In this document: piece after piece, positions 41,658-51,777 of the stretch
Layout of the letters: the number at the start of each line of letters is the position of its first letter
Position numbering within the stretch: position 1 is the stretch's first letter
Assembly (NCBI GenBank): GCA_902768435.1
Contig: CACXLJ010000002.1
Coordinates: forward strand, 129,448 to 193,447
DNA length: 64,000 bases
Source of the DNA: an uncultured Bacteroidales bacterium
GTDB taxonomy: Bacteria; Bacteroidota; Bacteroidia; Bacteroidales; Muribaculaceae
Reading direction: 5' to 3'
Made by a program: the position numbers and the translations under genes
Notes under the pieces: generated by a model
What the model was told of the DNA's origin: nothing
The model's input: the letters and a program-made list of their open reading frames with translations, nothing else
Database searches by the model: none

Positions 41658-42797
41658 TTATTGGATATCGGTCACTTGCTTGCGCAATTCGTTCATATCG
41701 TAGTGCTGCTGACGATACTGAACCTCCTGACGCAGAGCGTCGAGATCTACACCCCATTCGTCACGCAACCAGGTGCGGGCAATTTCAATCTTCTTGTTGA
41801 TAACTGCTACACCGTCGATGCCGTCGGTATCGGGCACAGGATAAACCTTGATACGGTTGCCATTAGAGTCACGATTATTCTTATAATAGAGCTGCTCTAC
41901 ACCTTCGCTGTCAACCTCGGTGAACACATCGGCCTCGTCGATATAGTTGAGATTTTCCTCGCCCACCTCGTTGTTGGTGTAGTAGAAGAAGCTATAGTAA
42001 ACTGCAAACAAGTCGTCCTCGCTACTGGTGGTAGCCCAACCACGAGCTGCAAGCTCATAGATGCGTGCCCATTGTGAGTCGGTGAGCACAATGTAGTTTG
42101 CAATTGTCTCGGCAAAGTCCTCACGATAAGACTCGGAAGCATAAGCCGTAACGAATCCCAGTGAATGTACTTCATCGCCACGATAAGTCCAGTTCGTTGC
42201 ATCGTAACGACCTACCGAGTAGGTGTTAAACTCAACGGGATAAGACTTAGTCTGGTGCAAGATGTGAGCAAACTCATGGTGCATTGTCTTGAAATAGAAC
42301 TCATTCATTGTAAGTGGGTTATTCACATTCATCTCGTTCACACGGAACAGCGACACCTTGATGCCACCCTCGGCAAGACCCAGAATCATAGAGCCTGTCG
42401 ATTCATAGGCAGGTGAGCCAATCAAGTGAATAATGCGCGGACCATACATCTTGAGGAAGTCGGGACCGGCAATTTTGGCATAAACATCAAACCACAGATA
42501 TTTTGCCAGCACTGCCAGGTCGAGTGAATTCTCGTAGGTGGCGGGCACCAGGTTGTAGTTCATGTTAGTACCCACATCTTCCATCTTATAACGGAATTCC
42601 AGATTGTAAACATTCAGATAATTATCCCTCAGCCATTTATCGAGCTGATAGGTAGCACTGGTGGGGTCGAGCACATCTTCCTCGTCGGGGAAGATGGTTT
42701 CACCAAGCTTATCATCGCTGCACGATGTGAACGACATAGCGAATATTGCCCCCATCAGCAATGACATTAAATAATATTTCATTGATTTCATAGTCAT
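41658..42797 (-). CDS. substrate import-associated zinc metallohydrolase lipoprotein
   Basis: 379 residues. The lipobox is SFTSCSDD with Cys26. The zinc site HHEFAHILHQ has HExxH at His174-His178, with a downstream Glu-rich region (EDFAETIANYI) that can supply the third ligand. This fits the zinc metallohydrolase lipoproteins coded beside SusC/SusD pairs in Bacteroidetes. It should trim a peptide or other substrate at the cell surface before import. It lies 11 bp after susD and 30 bp before the DUF4302 gene. Confidence 0.9.
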   Translation of the reverse strand: MTMKSMKYYLMSLLMGAIFAMSFTSCSDDKLGETIFPDEEDVLDPTSATYQLDKWLRDNYLNVYNLEFRYKMEDVGTNMNYNLVPATYENSLDLAVLAKYLWFDVYAKIAGPDFLKMYGPRIIHLIGSPAYESTGSMILGLAEGGIKVSLFRVNEMNVNNPLTMNEFYFKTMHHEFAHILHQTKSYPVEFNTYSVGRYDATNWTYRGDEVHSLGFVTAYASESYREDFAETIANYIVLTDSQWARIYELAARGWATTSSEDDLFAVYYSFFYYTNNEVGEENLNYIDEADVFTEVDSEGVEQLYYKNNRDSNGNRIKVYPVPDTDGIDGVAVINKKIEIARTWLRDEWGVDLDALRQEVQYRQQHYDMNELRKQVTDIQ

Positions 42798-42808
42798 AAA
42801 TAATTAGA

Positions 42809-44542
42809 TTATTTTACAGGAACAATATTTTTAGTACTGGGTACTGCCATTTGAGAAGCGGGCTGAGGAAGAACGCGTGGGTTCTCGGTGAAACCAGCCG
42901 AGAGCACCTCGCTCGGAATCTGGATTGCGTAGCGAGGATCCAAAGTGTGCAGACGCTCTACGCGGTTCTTGCCAATCTTGTGGGTGAACGAGAGGCCATA
43001 GCGCTTGATGTCGAACCAACGCATACCGTTGTGGATAGTCTCGATGCGGCGATAGTGCTGGATGCACTGCAGGTAAGGAATCATTTCCTCGGTTACATGA
43101 TACTTGTCGCTGGGGCAAACCTCATCGATATGGATGTCTTTCATAATACCATAGTAGCGTCCTTCGCCCGAAGCGCTGTAGAACTTCTTGATGAGAGCGT
43201 GAGTGAGTTCAACCAATCCAGTGTTTTCCTCACCAACATTCTGGCGGCCATCGTCCCAAATCTTCAGGTCGTTGAAGCAGCCCTCAATGTCGCCCAGGAA
43301 CAACTTAGCCTCGGCACGACACAAGATGGTTTCCTCGCCCGTGAACTCGGCGCGCACGATGTGGGGATAACCAATACTGGCGAGCTTGTCGGTGAACTCA
43401 AACTGCTCTGCCATACCGCAGAACCAGCGGCCATACTCCGACGACAAGCAAAGACCATTGAAGCAGGGGTGCATCGAGAACACCTCTTGGGTCTGGGTGT
43501 TACGCCACTTGCAGTTCTCCCATGTAGGACCTGCACCCTCGATGGTGGCACGTTTAGCCTCACGGTTGGTCCAATAACGCATACCGAAACGGCGCAACCA
43601 GGTCGAGTAGGTTGCAATGCACATGAACACATTAGAACGCGAAGTGCTGGTATAGTAGCGTGCAATGTCGCTCACATAATAGAACAAGCCATCGAGGCGG
43701 TGCGACCAGATATCGCTCTGCCTATCCAGCGGGTTCACACCGTTGAAGGCTGCATCGGCATACTTCACCACCTTCTCATAATCGCGTTTGAACAGATAGA
43801 AACGAGCGGCAAAGGCGTTGGCAGCAGCGCGGTTGAAGTGATACTTGGGAATCTCATAGATGGCGTCGTTGATCAGAGGAACACCTGCTTCAATGTCGGC
43901 CTCAATCATGCGATAGTCATCGGCCACAGTGCCTCGATCGTAGTGAGGTTTCACCTCGGTCTCAGAGTGGGTCATGTAAGGAATACCCTGATAGTCAACG
44001 GTGCGGCCATCATAGGTCACTGGATTATCACCCTGATAGGGCATACAGAACACATTCACCAGAATAAAGTGGTGATAAGCACGAATCAAGAGAGCCTCGC
44101 CCTTGACAGCCGAGAGCATCCCGCGTTCTGACTCGCTGAGCTTCGAGGGGTCGGCTTCAAGTTCAGCTACACGCTCAAGCACTGCATTGGCAGTGGCAAT
44201 GGCATGATAGCATCCCGACCAAATGGTTGAGGGAGAGTCGCTACTGATGTTCGACTTCACATCTTCCCAGGCAAACAGTTCCTCGTCGCCCACATCAAAA
44301 GAACTCAAGTTCTCGCGGTTACCTTTATCGTCGGGCGAGTTGTTGTCAATCATGTTGTCGCTCGACATCTCTCCTACTACTGAATAATCATAGCTATTGT
44401 AACCAGTAACAAGAAGCTCGCGCAATTGCTCAACCGTGACGAGTTCGACTCGAGTATCAGGAGCCGTGTCGAGGAAGTCGCTACACGACGACAGTCCCAG
44501 CATCGACAAACCTGCTACAATTGTTAAATATCTTAATTTCAT
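42809..44542 (-). CDS. SusD/RagB family nutrient-binding lipoprotein
   Basis: 577 residues. Lipoprotein signal with Cys in GLSSCSDFLDTAPDTR, the typical SusD opening. TPR-like helices follow (EALLIRAYHHFILVNVFCMP), with a Trp-rich C-terminal part (MRWFDIKRYGL). It is the surface lid that captures ligand for the TonB-dependent SusC. It begins 24 bp after susC and is the second gene of a five-gene operon. Since the next gene is a metallohydrolase rather than a glycosidase, a peptide or mixed ligand is at least as likely as a glycan. Confidence 0.95.
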   Translation of the reverse strand: MKLRYLTIVAGLSMLGLSSCSDFLDTAPDTRVELVTVEQLRELLVTGYNSYDYSVVGEMSSDNMIDNNSPDDKGNRENLSSFDVGDEELFAWEDVKSNISSDSPSTIWSGCYHAIATANAVLERVAELEADPSKLSESERGMLSAVKGEALLIRAYHHFILVNVFCMPYQGDNPVTYDGRTVDYQGIPYMTHSETEVKPHYDRGTVADDYRMIEADIEAGVPLINDAIYEIPKYHFNRAAANAFAARFYLFKRDYEKVVKYADAAFNGVNPLDRQSDIWSHRLDGLFYYVSDIARYYTSTSRSNVFMCIATYSTWLRRFGMRYWTNREAKRATIEGAGPTWENCKWRNTQTQEVFSMHPCFNGLCLSSEYGRWFCGMAEQFEFTDKLASIGYPHIVRAEFTGEETILCRAEAKLFLGDIEGCFNDLKIWDDGRQNVGEENTGLVELTHALIKKFYSASGEGRYYGIMKDIHIDEVCPSDKYHVTEEMIPYLQCIQHYRRIETIHNGMRWFDIKRYGLSFTHKIGKNRVERLHTLDPRYAIQIPSEVLSAGFTENPRVLPQPASQMAVPSTKNIVPVK

Positions 44543-44566
44543 ATATTTTCAGTTTTCTTGTTGTTA

Positions 44567-47500
44567 TTAAAGTCCAAATCTTACAGTGAAGGTAATCTGC
44601 TTGGGGTTAGGCGAAGCCACACCACCTGAGTTCACATATTCAGGATCCTGTCCGTTGAGTTTGCTGTCGCTGTAGAGCAAGAACAGGTTGGTAGCAGCCA
44701 CCTTGAGCGAAGCACTGTTCAGACGCAGGTGCTTGAGGAAGCTTGCGGGCAGGTCATAGGTCAGAGCGATTTCCTTCATGCGAATGAAGCTACCGCTTGC
44801 CACGCGTGCAGTACTGTAATTATAAGCATTGTAGGCGCGGCTCAGGTAATTGTTGTTAAAATACTGACGGCGTGATGCAATCACGGGGATGTCGGTATAA
44901 GCCTCGTCACCAGGAACAACCCAGCGATTCTTGAACTCCTTGGGCATAGCGGCAAGGTCGCTGTAGGCTGCCGAGAAGGTCGGAGTCAAACGAACCTTAT
45001 TGCCAAATGCATAGGTCATGAACACATTCAGGTGGAAGCCCTTCCACGAGAAGTTGTTGCCGAAACCACCGGTGTAGGGTGCATCGACCGGACCTTCATA
45101 TTTCATGACGCTCTTAATCTTGTCCTGATCAAATTCCTGGAAGTTCACATATACCTCATCGCTGGTCTCAATACCATCCTCGTTCAGCAGCACGGGAACA
45201 CCATGAGAGTCAAGCCCCACGAACGGAATCGAGAAGATAGCACGCTGGGGATAGCCTTCGAGTGCATAACCCGACGAACCCACCAGGTCGATGATTCTTG
45301 AGCGAGAGAGCAGCTTAGAAATCTTGGTCACTGCATAAGAGAAGGTGAAGTCGGTGGTCCAGTTGAAGTCTTCAGTAGTGATATTGCGGGTTGTGAGTGT
45401 AAACTCAACACCGTGCGACTTCATCTCGGCCACATTGGCATACTTACCTGTCACACCACCAACACCCTCGGTGTAGATGTGACCAATCAGGTCATAGTTG
45501 TTACGGGTGTACCAGTCAAACTCCAGGTTGATGCGGTTGTCCATGAAACCGAGGTCGAGACCCACATCAAACTCGTGCTTCTTCTCGAAGGTGAGTTCGC
45601 TGTTGGCCAGACTGCTCAGCTCAAGCGCCATTTCCTGAGCAGTTGTCTCAGGACGCCAGGGCTTGCTAGGATAGAAGAGAGCCTCAGCATTGGTATAGCC
45701 CGTGGGGCCTGCCTCTGCTGTCAGCGAGTAAGACAGACGCAGCTTAGCATAACTCAAAGCGCTGTTGCCCTTCCAGTTACGGAACCAGGGCTCCTCGTAG
45801 ATGTTCCAACCAGCCGAAATGTTCCATGTGGGCAGCCAGCGGTTCTTGTTTGAGTGACCCATGCGGTTAGAACCCTCATAGCGAACGGTTCCTACCAACA
45901 TGTAACGGCCTGCGAAGCTATAGGTACCTGTGCCGAAGAAGGCAAGGTTGCGAGTGTTAGTGATGGGCAGAGCGAAGTAGTTAGTGTTCTCTTCTTGCTG
46001 CTGTTTGAACAGATGCCAATCGGTGAAGGGAAGGTTACCGTTGTTGTAAACGATGCCCCAGCCCTGGAACACCTGCTCCATACGTTTCACCTTGCTGGCT
46101 TCCATACCGCCGAGCACATCGATCGAGTGCTTGTTGGCGAACACCTTATTATAATGTGCGGTTCCACGGAAGTCATACTGGTCAATCTTATACTTGTGGT
46201 AGAAGAGCATACCGCCCTTAGGAAGCACCGAGATAGGAAGTGAGTTGGGATCGTCGGGGTCGGTATACAGATAGGGGTTAGATGAGCGAATCAATGCATC
46301 TTCGGGATCTACACCAGCACGGTAGGCCAGTGACTGGTTGGCGTTATCGAGCACATAGTGGTTCTGGTCACTCTGGCTGTTACGATAAGCACCCAGCAGG
46401 TTGATTTCAAGACCCTTGACGGGACGAATGTTGATTTCGCCCTGGAACTTGAGGTCGGCCACAGTCACATCGATGTAGTTCTGCTCAAGCTCTTGGAAGA
46501 TGTTGAATTCGCTAAAGTTGCGTTTGTAGTTCTCCTTGGCGCTCAGCGTACGCGATGTGTTCATAGCGTAGCTAAACGGGTTGATGTCGAATGAACGGCT
46601 CACAGCACCACTCACCACATCGATGTCCTGACTCAGAGTACCGGGAGCTTTTTGCTTACGGTAACTGTCACTGGTCAACAACTTCACGCGGATGTTCTCG
46701 GTGAGGTTGTATTGTGCATTGGCGTTGAAGGTGTAGCGTTCCACATGGCTCGACTTGTACCAGCCTGGGTCTTGCATCACCGATACCGAGGTGTAGAAGT
46801 TACCCTTGTCGGTACCACCCGAGATGCTCACTGCATGGTTCTGGAGAATGTTGTTGTTGAACAACAGGTCGAACCAGTCGGTGTTGCGCATTTCGGCTTC
46901 GCGCAGATAAGCGTTGCGAGCCTGGGTTGTGTTAGCCAGAGCATAGGTTCCGGTAATGGGATCATAGGTGTTGAGCAAGTCATACATCTTGCCATAGATA
47001 CCGGTGTTAGACGAACCTACGAGCGAAGCAAACTCGAGCCAGCCCTTGGCTTCCATTTCCTTGTAGATACCCATCTGCTCCTGCGAGTTGCTGATGTTGT
47101 AGTCACGGTAGTTGGGCTTCAAGCGATAGGTGAACTCACCTGTGTAGTTGATCGAGGTGTGGCCGGCACGACCCGTCTTGGTCGTCACAACAATCACACC
47201 TGCCATTGCCTTGGCACCGTAGATCGAGGTTGCAGAACCGTCTTTCAGAATCTGGAAGCTTGCGATATCGTCGGCATTCAGACCAGCGATTGCCGAGGAG
47301 ATCAGCGTCACAGCGTCACCCGACGAGAGGTCGTCGGCACTGATTTCTACTGCGTCCTCAAGCACCACGCCATCGACAACCCACAACGGCTTCGATGTAC
47401 CATAGATTGATGTTGCACCACGCACACGAATCTTGGGGGCTGTACCGAATGTACCTGTCACATTCGACACCTGCACACCGGCGGCACGGCCTTCAAGACC

Positions 47501-47914
47501 ACGGCTGATGTCCTGCACACCCGACAATTTTGTCTTCTCGGCATCCACCTGAGTGGCTGCACCGGTGAAGAGGCGCTTGTCAATCTTCTGGATACCGGTC
47601 ACCACGACTTCGTCGAGCACCTGTCCAGCTTGCTTTAATTGAATTTTCACATCGCCGGCTTTAGCGGCAAACTCATAATCCTCGAAACCTATCGACTTAA
47701 CAACGATTCGAGAACCATTAGGCACTGTGAGGGTAAACTTGCCATCCAGGTCGGTGGCGGTACCGTTGCCGGGCTTACCTTTTTGAAACACAGTGGCACC
47801 AATTGCAGGCTCACCATTTTCTTCGAGAACCACACCCGTTACTTTGACCTGAGCGGCCATAGCGAGCGAGGTTATCGCCAAAATGAAGAGCGCGAGAATT
47901 TTTTTAAGACTCAT
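44567..47914 (-). CDS. SusC/RagA family TonB-dependent outer-membrane transporter
   Basis: 1,115 residues. The frame opens at a GTG (47920), but the ATG at 47914 (MSLKKILALF) is the usual start. A signal peptide ending MAAQ is followed by a CarboxypepD_reg-like domain (KVTGVVLEENGEPAIGATVF). The plug carries the SusC motif with DGSATSIYGAKAMAGVIVVT, then a large barrel with a terminal aromatic-hydrophobic pair (FTVRFGL). It works with the SusD partner as a pedal-bin importer. No ECF sigma or anti-sigma gene lies upstream; the 350-bp upstream gap may hold regulation. Confidence 0.96.
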   Translation of the reverse strand: MSLKKILALFILAITSLAMAAQVKVTGVVLEENGEPAIGATVFQKGKPGNGTATDLDGKFTLTVPNGSRIVVKSIGFEDYEFAAKAGDVKIQLKQAGQVLDEVVVTGIQKIDKRLFTGAATQVDAEKTKLSGVQDISRGLEGRAAGVQVSNVTGTFGTAPKIRVRGATSIYGTSKPLWVVDGVVLEDAVEISADDLSSGDAVTLISSAIAGLNADDIASFQILKDGSATSIYGAKAMAGVIVVTTKTGRAGHTSINYTGEFTYRLKPNYRDYNISNSQEQMGIYKEMEAKGWLEFASLVGSSNTGIYGKMYDLLNTYDPITGTYALANTTQARNAYLREAEMRNTDWFDLLFNNNILQNHAVSISGGTDKGNFYTSVSVMQDPGWYKSSHVERYTFNANAQYNLTENIRVKLLTSDSYRKQKAPGTLSQDIDVVSGAVSRSFDINPFSYAMNTSRTLSAKENYKRNFSEFNIFQELEQNYIDVTVADLKFQGEINIRPVKGLEINLLGAYRNSQSDQNHYVLDNANQSLAYRAGVDPEDALIRSSNPYLYTDPDDPNSLPISVLPKGGMLFYHKYKIDQYDFRGTAHYNKVFANKHSIDVLGGMEASKVKRMEQVFQGWGIVYNNGNLPFTDWHLFKQQQEENTNYFALPITNTRNLAFFGTGTYSFAGRYMLVGTVRYEGSNRMGHSNKNRWLPTWNISAGWNIYEEPWFRNWKGNSALSYAKLRLSYSLTAEAGPTGYTNAEALFYPSKPWRPETTAQEMALELSSLANSELTFEKKHEFDVGLDLGFMDNRINLEFDWYTRNNYDLIGHIYTEGVGGVTGKYANVAEMKSHGVEFTLTTRNITTEDFNWTTDFTFSYAVTKISKLLSRSRIIDLVGSSGYALEGYPQRAIFSIPFVGLDSHGVPVLLNEDGIETSDEVYVNFQEFDQDKIKSVMKYEGPVDAPYTGGFGNNFSWKGFHLNVFMTYAFGNKVRLTPTFSAAYSDLAAMPKEFKNRWVVPGDEAYTDIPVIASRRQYFNNNYLSRAYNAYNYSTARVASGSFIRMKEIALTYDLPASFLKHLRLNSASLKVAATNLFLLYSDSKLNGQDPEYVNSGGVASPNPKQITFTVRFGL

Positions 47915-48266
47915 AAGCACTGATTTATTATTAATTAATTTTGAAGTTTTTCATTTGTAGCAAGGTTTTGTTAATCAACTGATTACAATAGAAAAACATA
48001 GAGCCGACGCATCATTCCTTTTACAGCACCAAACATCGGTTCTCCTTTGGTTTTCAAATTGTTAACTTAACAGTCGTTCAACATAGGCATGCTAAATTAT
48101 TACGCAAAGTAACACATTTTTTTTGATTTATGCTAATTTTTATATGTTAAAAGTGGCATTTTGCCCAAAAAAAAGGCTTTTTGTTCCATTTGAGCATTTT
48201 TCTTTTTCTTCTGCCAAAAAGTGACTAACTTTGCCCTGAAATCAGTTTTCAACCATTTTCACACCT
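47915..48266. other. divergent intergenic region between susC and the pseudouridine synthase
   Basis: 352 bp, AT-rich. On the plus strand TAACTTTGC (48226-48234) is the probable -7 element of the pseudouridine synthase gene, 32 bp before its ATG. On the minus strand TTACTTTG (48112-48105) is a near-consensus candidate for the susC operon, leaving a leader of about 190 nt. I see no riboswitch-like or strongly folded block. Confidence 0.45.
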
Positions 48267-48944
48267 ATGCAAGTCATCTACGAGGACAACCACATCATCA
48301 TCGTCAACAAGCAGAGCGGCGAGATTGTGCAGGGCGACCGCACCGGCGACGAGCCGCTGGTGGAGCGCGTCAGGCAATGGATCAAGGAGAAGTACGACAA
48401 GCCCGGCAATGTGTTTTGCGGCGTCACGCACCGCATCGACCGCCCCACCTGCGGGCTGGTGGTGTTTGCCCGCACCAGCAAGGGGCTGTCGCGCATGAAC
48501 GAGCTGTTTCGCAAGGGCGATGTGCACAAGACCTACTGGGCCATCGTCAAGAACCGTCCGCCCAAGGATGCCGACACCCTCACCCACTACCTCACGCCAG
48601 TGGAGAAAAACAACAAAACCTATGTGAGCGAGACACCGCGCGACGGTGCGCTCAAGGCAGTGCTCAACTACCGCCTCATGGCGACAGGCGACAACTACCA
48701 CCTGCTCGAGGTGGAGCTGCTCACTGGCCGCAAGCACCAAATCAGGGCACAGCTCTCGCACATTGGTTGCCCCATCAAGGGCGACCTCAAGTACGGCGCG
48801 CCCCGCAGCAACCCCGACGGCGGCATCTCGCTGCAGGCGCATCGCATCTGGTTTGAGCACCCCGTGAGCCATGTGCTGGTCGATGTCACAGCGCCACTTC
48901 CCAACGATCCGTTGTGGCAGGCATTGGCGTCGGGGCTGACCTGA
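48267..48944 (+). CDS. RluA-family RNA pseudouridine synthase
   Basis: 225 residues, catalytic domain only, with no S4 domain. The catalytic motif is HRIDRPTCGLVVFARTSKG with the active Asp. A second block LTGRKHQIRAQLSHIGCPI is the RluA KHQIR motif. It converts uridine to pseudouridine in rRNA or tRNA; the exact target (RluD-, RluC- or TruC-like) cannot be told. It sits 103 bp before fumarase but with a separate promoter in between. Confidence 0.94.
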   Translation: MQVIYEDNHIIIVNKQSGEIVQGDRTGDEPLVERVRQWIKEKYDKPGNVFCGVTHRIDRPTCGLVVFARTSKGLSRMNELFRKGDVHKTYWAIVKNRPPKDADTLTHYLTPVEKNNKTYVSETPRDGALKAVLNYRLMATGDNYHLLEVELLTGRKHQIRAQLSHIGCPIKGDLKYGAPRSNPDGGISLQAHRIWFEHPVSHVLVDVTAPLPNDPLWQALASGLT

Positions 48945-48960
48945 AACTCACGGCAATGCA

Positions 48961-48992
48961 CTTGACAGCTAAGAATATTTTTTGTAATTTTG
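48961..48992 (+). promoter_or_regulatory. promoter of the class I fumarase gene
   Basis: CTTG at 48961-48964, a 20-bp spacer and TAATTTTG at 48985-48992, 55 bp before the ATG. Confidence 0.6.
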
Positions 48993-49047
48993 CATTTTCC
49001 CGAAATTTCAACAAAAAACTAAAATAACTAAATCACACAAAACAATT

Positions 49048-50691
49048 ATGGCAAACCCCGAGTTTAAGTATGCTCCCATGTTCCAGTTGGGAGAAGACAA
49101 CACCCAGTACCGGCTGCTCTCGAAAGAAGGCATCAGCACTGGTGATTTCGAAGGCAAGGAAATCCTCAAAGTGAGCAAAGAGGCTCTCACCCTGCTCGCC
49201 CAGGAAGCCTTCCACGATGTGGAATTCAAGCTGCGTCGCGAACACAACGAGCAAGTGGCTCAAATCCTCAACGACCCCGAAGCCTCGGAAAACGACAAAT
49301 ATGTAGCCCTCCAGTTCCTGCGCAATGCCGAGACAGCCGCCAAGGGCGTGCTCCCCTTCTGCCAAGACACCGGCACCGCCATCATCCACGGCGAGAAAGG
49401 CCAGCAAGTGTGGACCGGCTTTGAAGACGAGGAAGCCCTGTCGCGAGGCGTGTACAACACCTTCACTACCGATAACCTGCGCTACTCGCAGAATGCGCCC
49501 CTCAACATGTACGACGAGGTGAACACCCGCTGCAACCTGCCCGCTCAAATCGACATCGAGGCAGTGGAGGGTGCCGAATACCGCTTTGTGATGGTGGCAA
49601 AGGGCGGCGGCTCGGCGAACAAGACCTACTTCTACCCCATGACTAAGGCCACCATTCAGAATGAGGGCACACTGCTCCCCTTCCTGGTGGAGAAAATGAA
49701 GAGCCTGGGCACTGCAGCCTGCCCGCCCTATCACATCGCCTTCGTGATTGGCGGCACCAGCGCCGAGAAAAACCTGCTCACCGTGAAACTGGCATCGATC
49801 AAATATTACGATAACCTGCCCACCACGGGCGACGAGACGGGTCGCGCCTTCCGCGACATCGACCTGGAGCAGAAACTGCTGGTCGAAGCACACAAGATTG
49901 GCCTGGGCGCACAGTTCGGCGGCAAGGCATTTGCCCACGACATTCGCGTGGTGCGTCTGCCGCGACATGGCGCCAGCTGCCCCATCGGCATGGGCGTGAG
50001 CTGCTCGGCCGACCGCAACATCAAGGCCAAAATCAACCGCGACGGCATCTGGCTTGAGCAGATGGATAGCAACCCCACCGAACTCATCCCCGAAGCACTG
50101 CGCATGCCGGGCGAAGGCGGCAAGGGCGTGGAAATCGACCTCGACAAGGGCATCGACGCTGTACGTCAGGAACTTACAAAGTATCCCGTGAGCACTCGCG
50201 TGAACCTGAAAGGCACCATTATCGTGGCGCGCGACATTGCACATGCCAAACTCAAAGCACGCCTCGATGCAGGCGAAGAGATGCCGCAATATTTCAAAGA
50301 TCACCCCATCCTCTATGCCGGTCCGGCCAAGACACCCGAAGGCTATCCTTGTGGCTCTATGGGCCCCACAACCGCCAACCGCATGGACCCCTATGTTGAT
50401 GAGTTCCAGGATCATGGCGCTTCGCTGGTGATGATTGCCAAGGGCAACCGCACGCAAGATGTGACCGATGCCTGCAAGAAGCATGGCGGTTTCTATCTGG
50501 GCACCATCGGCGGCGCTGCTGCTGTGCTCTCGCAAACGAGCATCAAGAGCATCGAGTGTGTCGAGTATCCCGAACTGGGCATGGAGGCCATCTGGAAAAT
50601 CACTGTGGAGGACTTCCCCGCATTCATCCTCGTCGATGACAAGGGCAACGACTTCTTCCAGCAGATTGGCCGCAACTGCGCTTGCCACTAA
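49048..50691 (+). CDS. class I fumarate hydratase (Fe-S)
   Basis: 547 residues, alpha and beta parts fused as in E. coli FumA/FumB. It interconverts fumarate and malate with a 4Fe-4S cluster. Conserved blocks include [40 protein letters not shown] and [12 protein letters not shown]. Likely cluster Cys lie in FCQDTG, in GTAACPPY or in [11 protein letters not shown]. With mdh at 28 kb it gives the oxaloacetate-malate-fumarate leg of succinate fermentation. It ends before a strong terminator. A 559-residue open frame on the other strand is a shadow. Confidence 0.97.
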   Translation: MANPEFKYAPMFQLGEDNTQYRLLSKEGISTGDFEGKEILKVSKEALTLLAQEAFHDVEFKLRREHNEQVAQILNDPEASENDKYVALQFLRNAETAAKGVLPFCQDTGTAIIHGEKGQQVWTGFEDEEALSRGVYNTFTTDNLRYSQNAPLNMYDEVNTRCNLPAQIDIEAVEGAEYRFVMVAKGGGSANKTYFYPMTKATIQNEGTLLPFLVEKMKSLGTAACPPYHIAFVIGGTSAEKNLLTVKLASIKYYDNLPTTGDETGRAFRDIDLEQKLLVEAHKIGLGAQFGGKAFAHDIRVVRLPRHGASCPIGMGVSCSADRNIKAKINRDGIWLEQMDSNPTELIPEALRMPGEGGKGVEIDLDKGIDAVRQELTKYPVSTRVNLKGTIIVARDIAHAKLKARLDAGEEMPQYFKDHPILYAGPAKTPEGYPCGSMGPTTANRMDPYVDEFQDHGASLVMIAKGNRTQDVTDACKKHGGFYLGTIGGAAAVLSQTSIKSIECVEYPELGMEAIWKITVEDFPAFILVDDKGNDFFQQIGRNCACH

Positions 50692-50716
50692 TCGCCTGGT
50701 AATCAAAACCAATACG

Positions 50717-50746
50717 AGTGCGGTCGTGTCGTGTCACGGCCGCACT
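50717..50746 (+). terminator. terminator of the fumarase gene
   Basis: 12-bp stem (50717-50728 AGTGCGGTCGTG with 50735-50746, one wobble), 6-nt loop, then TGCTTTG. Confidence 0.75.
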
Positions 50747-50814
50747 TGCTTTGTATTGTGCAACATGCATGCAGTGCACAACCGGCATTCCCTCCACCCC
50801 CCTTTCCATATAAG

Positions 50815-50931
50815 CGCCTCTCACCCACTCCACTAAGCACCCTCTCACCCACTCCACTAAGCACCCTCTCACCCACTCCACTAAGCGCCTCTCACCTACT
50901 CCACTAAGCACCTCCCACCCTTTCCGCTAAG
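50815..50931. repeat. 23-24-bp minisatellite, five copies
   Basis: Units at 50815, 50838, 50862, 50886 and 50909. Two are identical (CACCCTCTCACCCACTCCACTAAG), and the others differ by a few bases or one missing base. A degenerate unit precedes them. It is strongly strand-asymmetric (C-rich on plus) and fills the gap between the fumarase terminator and the tRNA promoter. No coding support. Confidence 0.9.
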
Positions 50932-51006
50932 CACTTTTTACCCCAATCGGTCATGACTGCATATTGTAAAACTTTGTTAAAATATCACAATTTTCAGCAC
51001 CAGACT

Positions 51007-51037
51007 CTTGACAAATCGCGAAAAAGCAGTACCTTTG
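51007..51037 (+). promoter_or_regulatory. promoter of the initiator tRNA gene
   Basis: CTTG at 51007-51010, a 19-bp spacer and TACCTTTG at 51030-51037, ending 11 bp before the tRNA 5' end. Confidence 0.65.
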
Positions 51038-51048
51038 CAGTCGCATAT

Positions 51049-51120
<72 letters not shown>

Positions 51121-51131
51121 CTCAACAATCT

Positions 51132-51159
51132 GAGGCTGAATTAGTTCAGCCTCTTTTTT
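51132..51159 (+). terminator. terminator of the tRNA-fMet gene
   Basis: Perfect 9-bp stem GAGGCTGAA (51132-51140 with 51145-51153), loop TTAG, then six T. Confidence 0.9.
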
Positions 51160-51184
51160 CATTCAGTCAAAACATCTCAATTTA

Positions 51185-51676
51185 ATGGATAATTTTGCCG
51201 CCATCGACTTCGAGACCGCCAACCAGCACGCCAGCAGCGTGTGCAGTGTTGGCGTGGTCGTGGTACGCAACGGCATCGTCACCGACTCGTTCTACTCGCT
51301 CATCCAGCCCGAACCCAATTATTATATATATTGGTGTCAACGCGTGCATGGCCTCACGCACGCCGACACCGGCTCGGCACCGGTCTTCCCCGAGGTGTGG
51401 GCGCAAATTGAGCCACTCATCCAAGGACTGCCGCTCGTGGCGCACAACAAGCGATTTGACGAGAACTGCCTGCGCGCCGTGTTCCGCTGCTATGGGATGA
51501 CTTACCCCGATTATCCCTTCCTGTGCACCCTGCAGGCCTCAAAGGCCGCCCTCAAGGGGCTGCCCGACCACAAGCTCGACACGGTGGCAGCCGCCTGCGG
51601 GTTTGACCTCACCCGGCACCACCATGCCCTGGCCGATGCACAAGCCTGCGCCGCCATCGCCATGCAGTTACTTTAA
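51185..51676 (+). CDS. DEDDh 3'-5' exonuclease (PolC/DnaQ-like)
   Basis: 163 residues, a stand-alone exonuclease domain. ExoI motif FAAIDFETAN gives Asp-x-Glu. ExoII is in VAHNKRFDENCL, and ExoIII is HHHALADAQACA with the His-Asp pair, hence DEDDh. Proteins of this size act as a proofreading-like subunit or in RNA/DNA end trimming; the partner is not clear. It starts 26 bp after the tRNA terminator. No polymerase domain is attached. Confidence 0.92.
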   Translation: MDNFAAIDFETANQHASSVCSVGVVVVRNGIVTDSFYSLIQPEPNYYIYWCQRVHGLTHADTGSAPVFPEVWAQIEPLIQGLPLVAHNKRFDENCLRAVFRCYGMTYPDYPFLCTLQASKAALKGLPDHKLDTVAAACGFDLTRHHHALADAQACAAIAMQLL

Positions 51677-51777
51677 ACAGCTATTTCACAGGCCGATAAC
51701 TTTCCTTTAAACAACTGATAGATTTTGGCAACAGTTTTTTAAATAATCCTGTGTGATTTCTTAAAAAAAGTAGTGTT

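Noticed and set aside
42851..44131. 426-codon plus-strand frame
   Set aside because: Antisense of the SusD gene with no independent support.
49033..50712. 559-codon open frame on the minus strand
   Set aside because: It is antisense to the well-identified class I fumarase and shows no domain or start signal of its own.
50815..50931. Possible CRISPR array
   Set aside because: Units are adjacent without unique spacers, are only 23-24 bp and no cas gene is near; the same holds for the 48-bp and 15-bp arrays.
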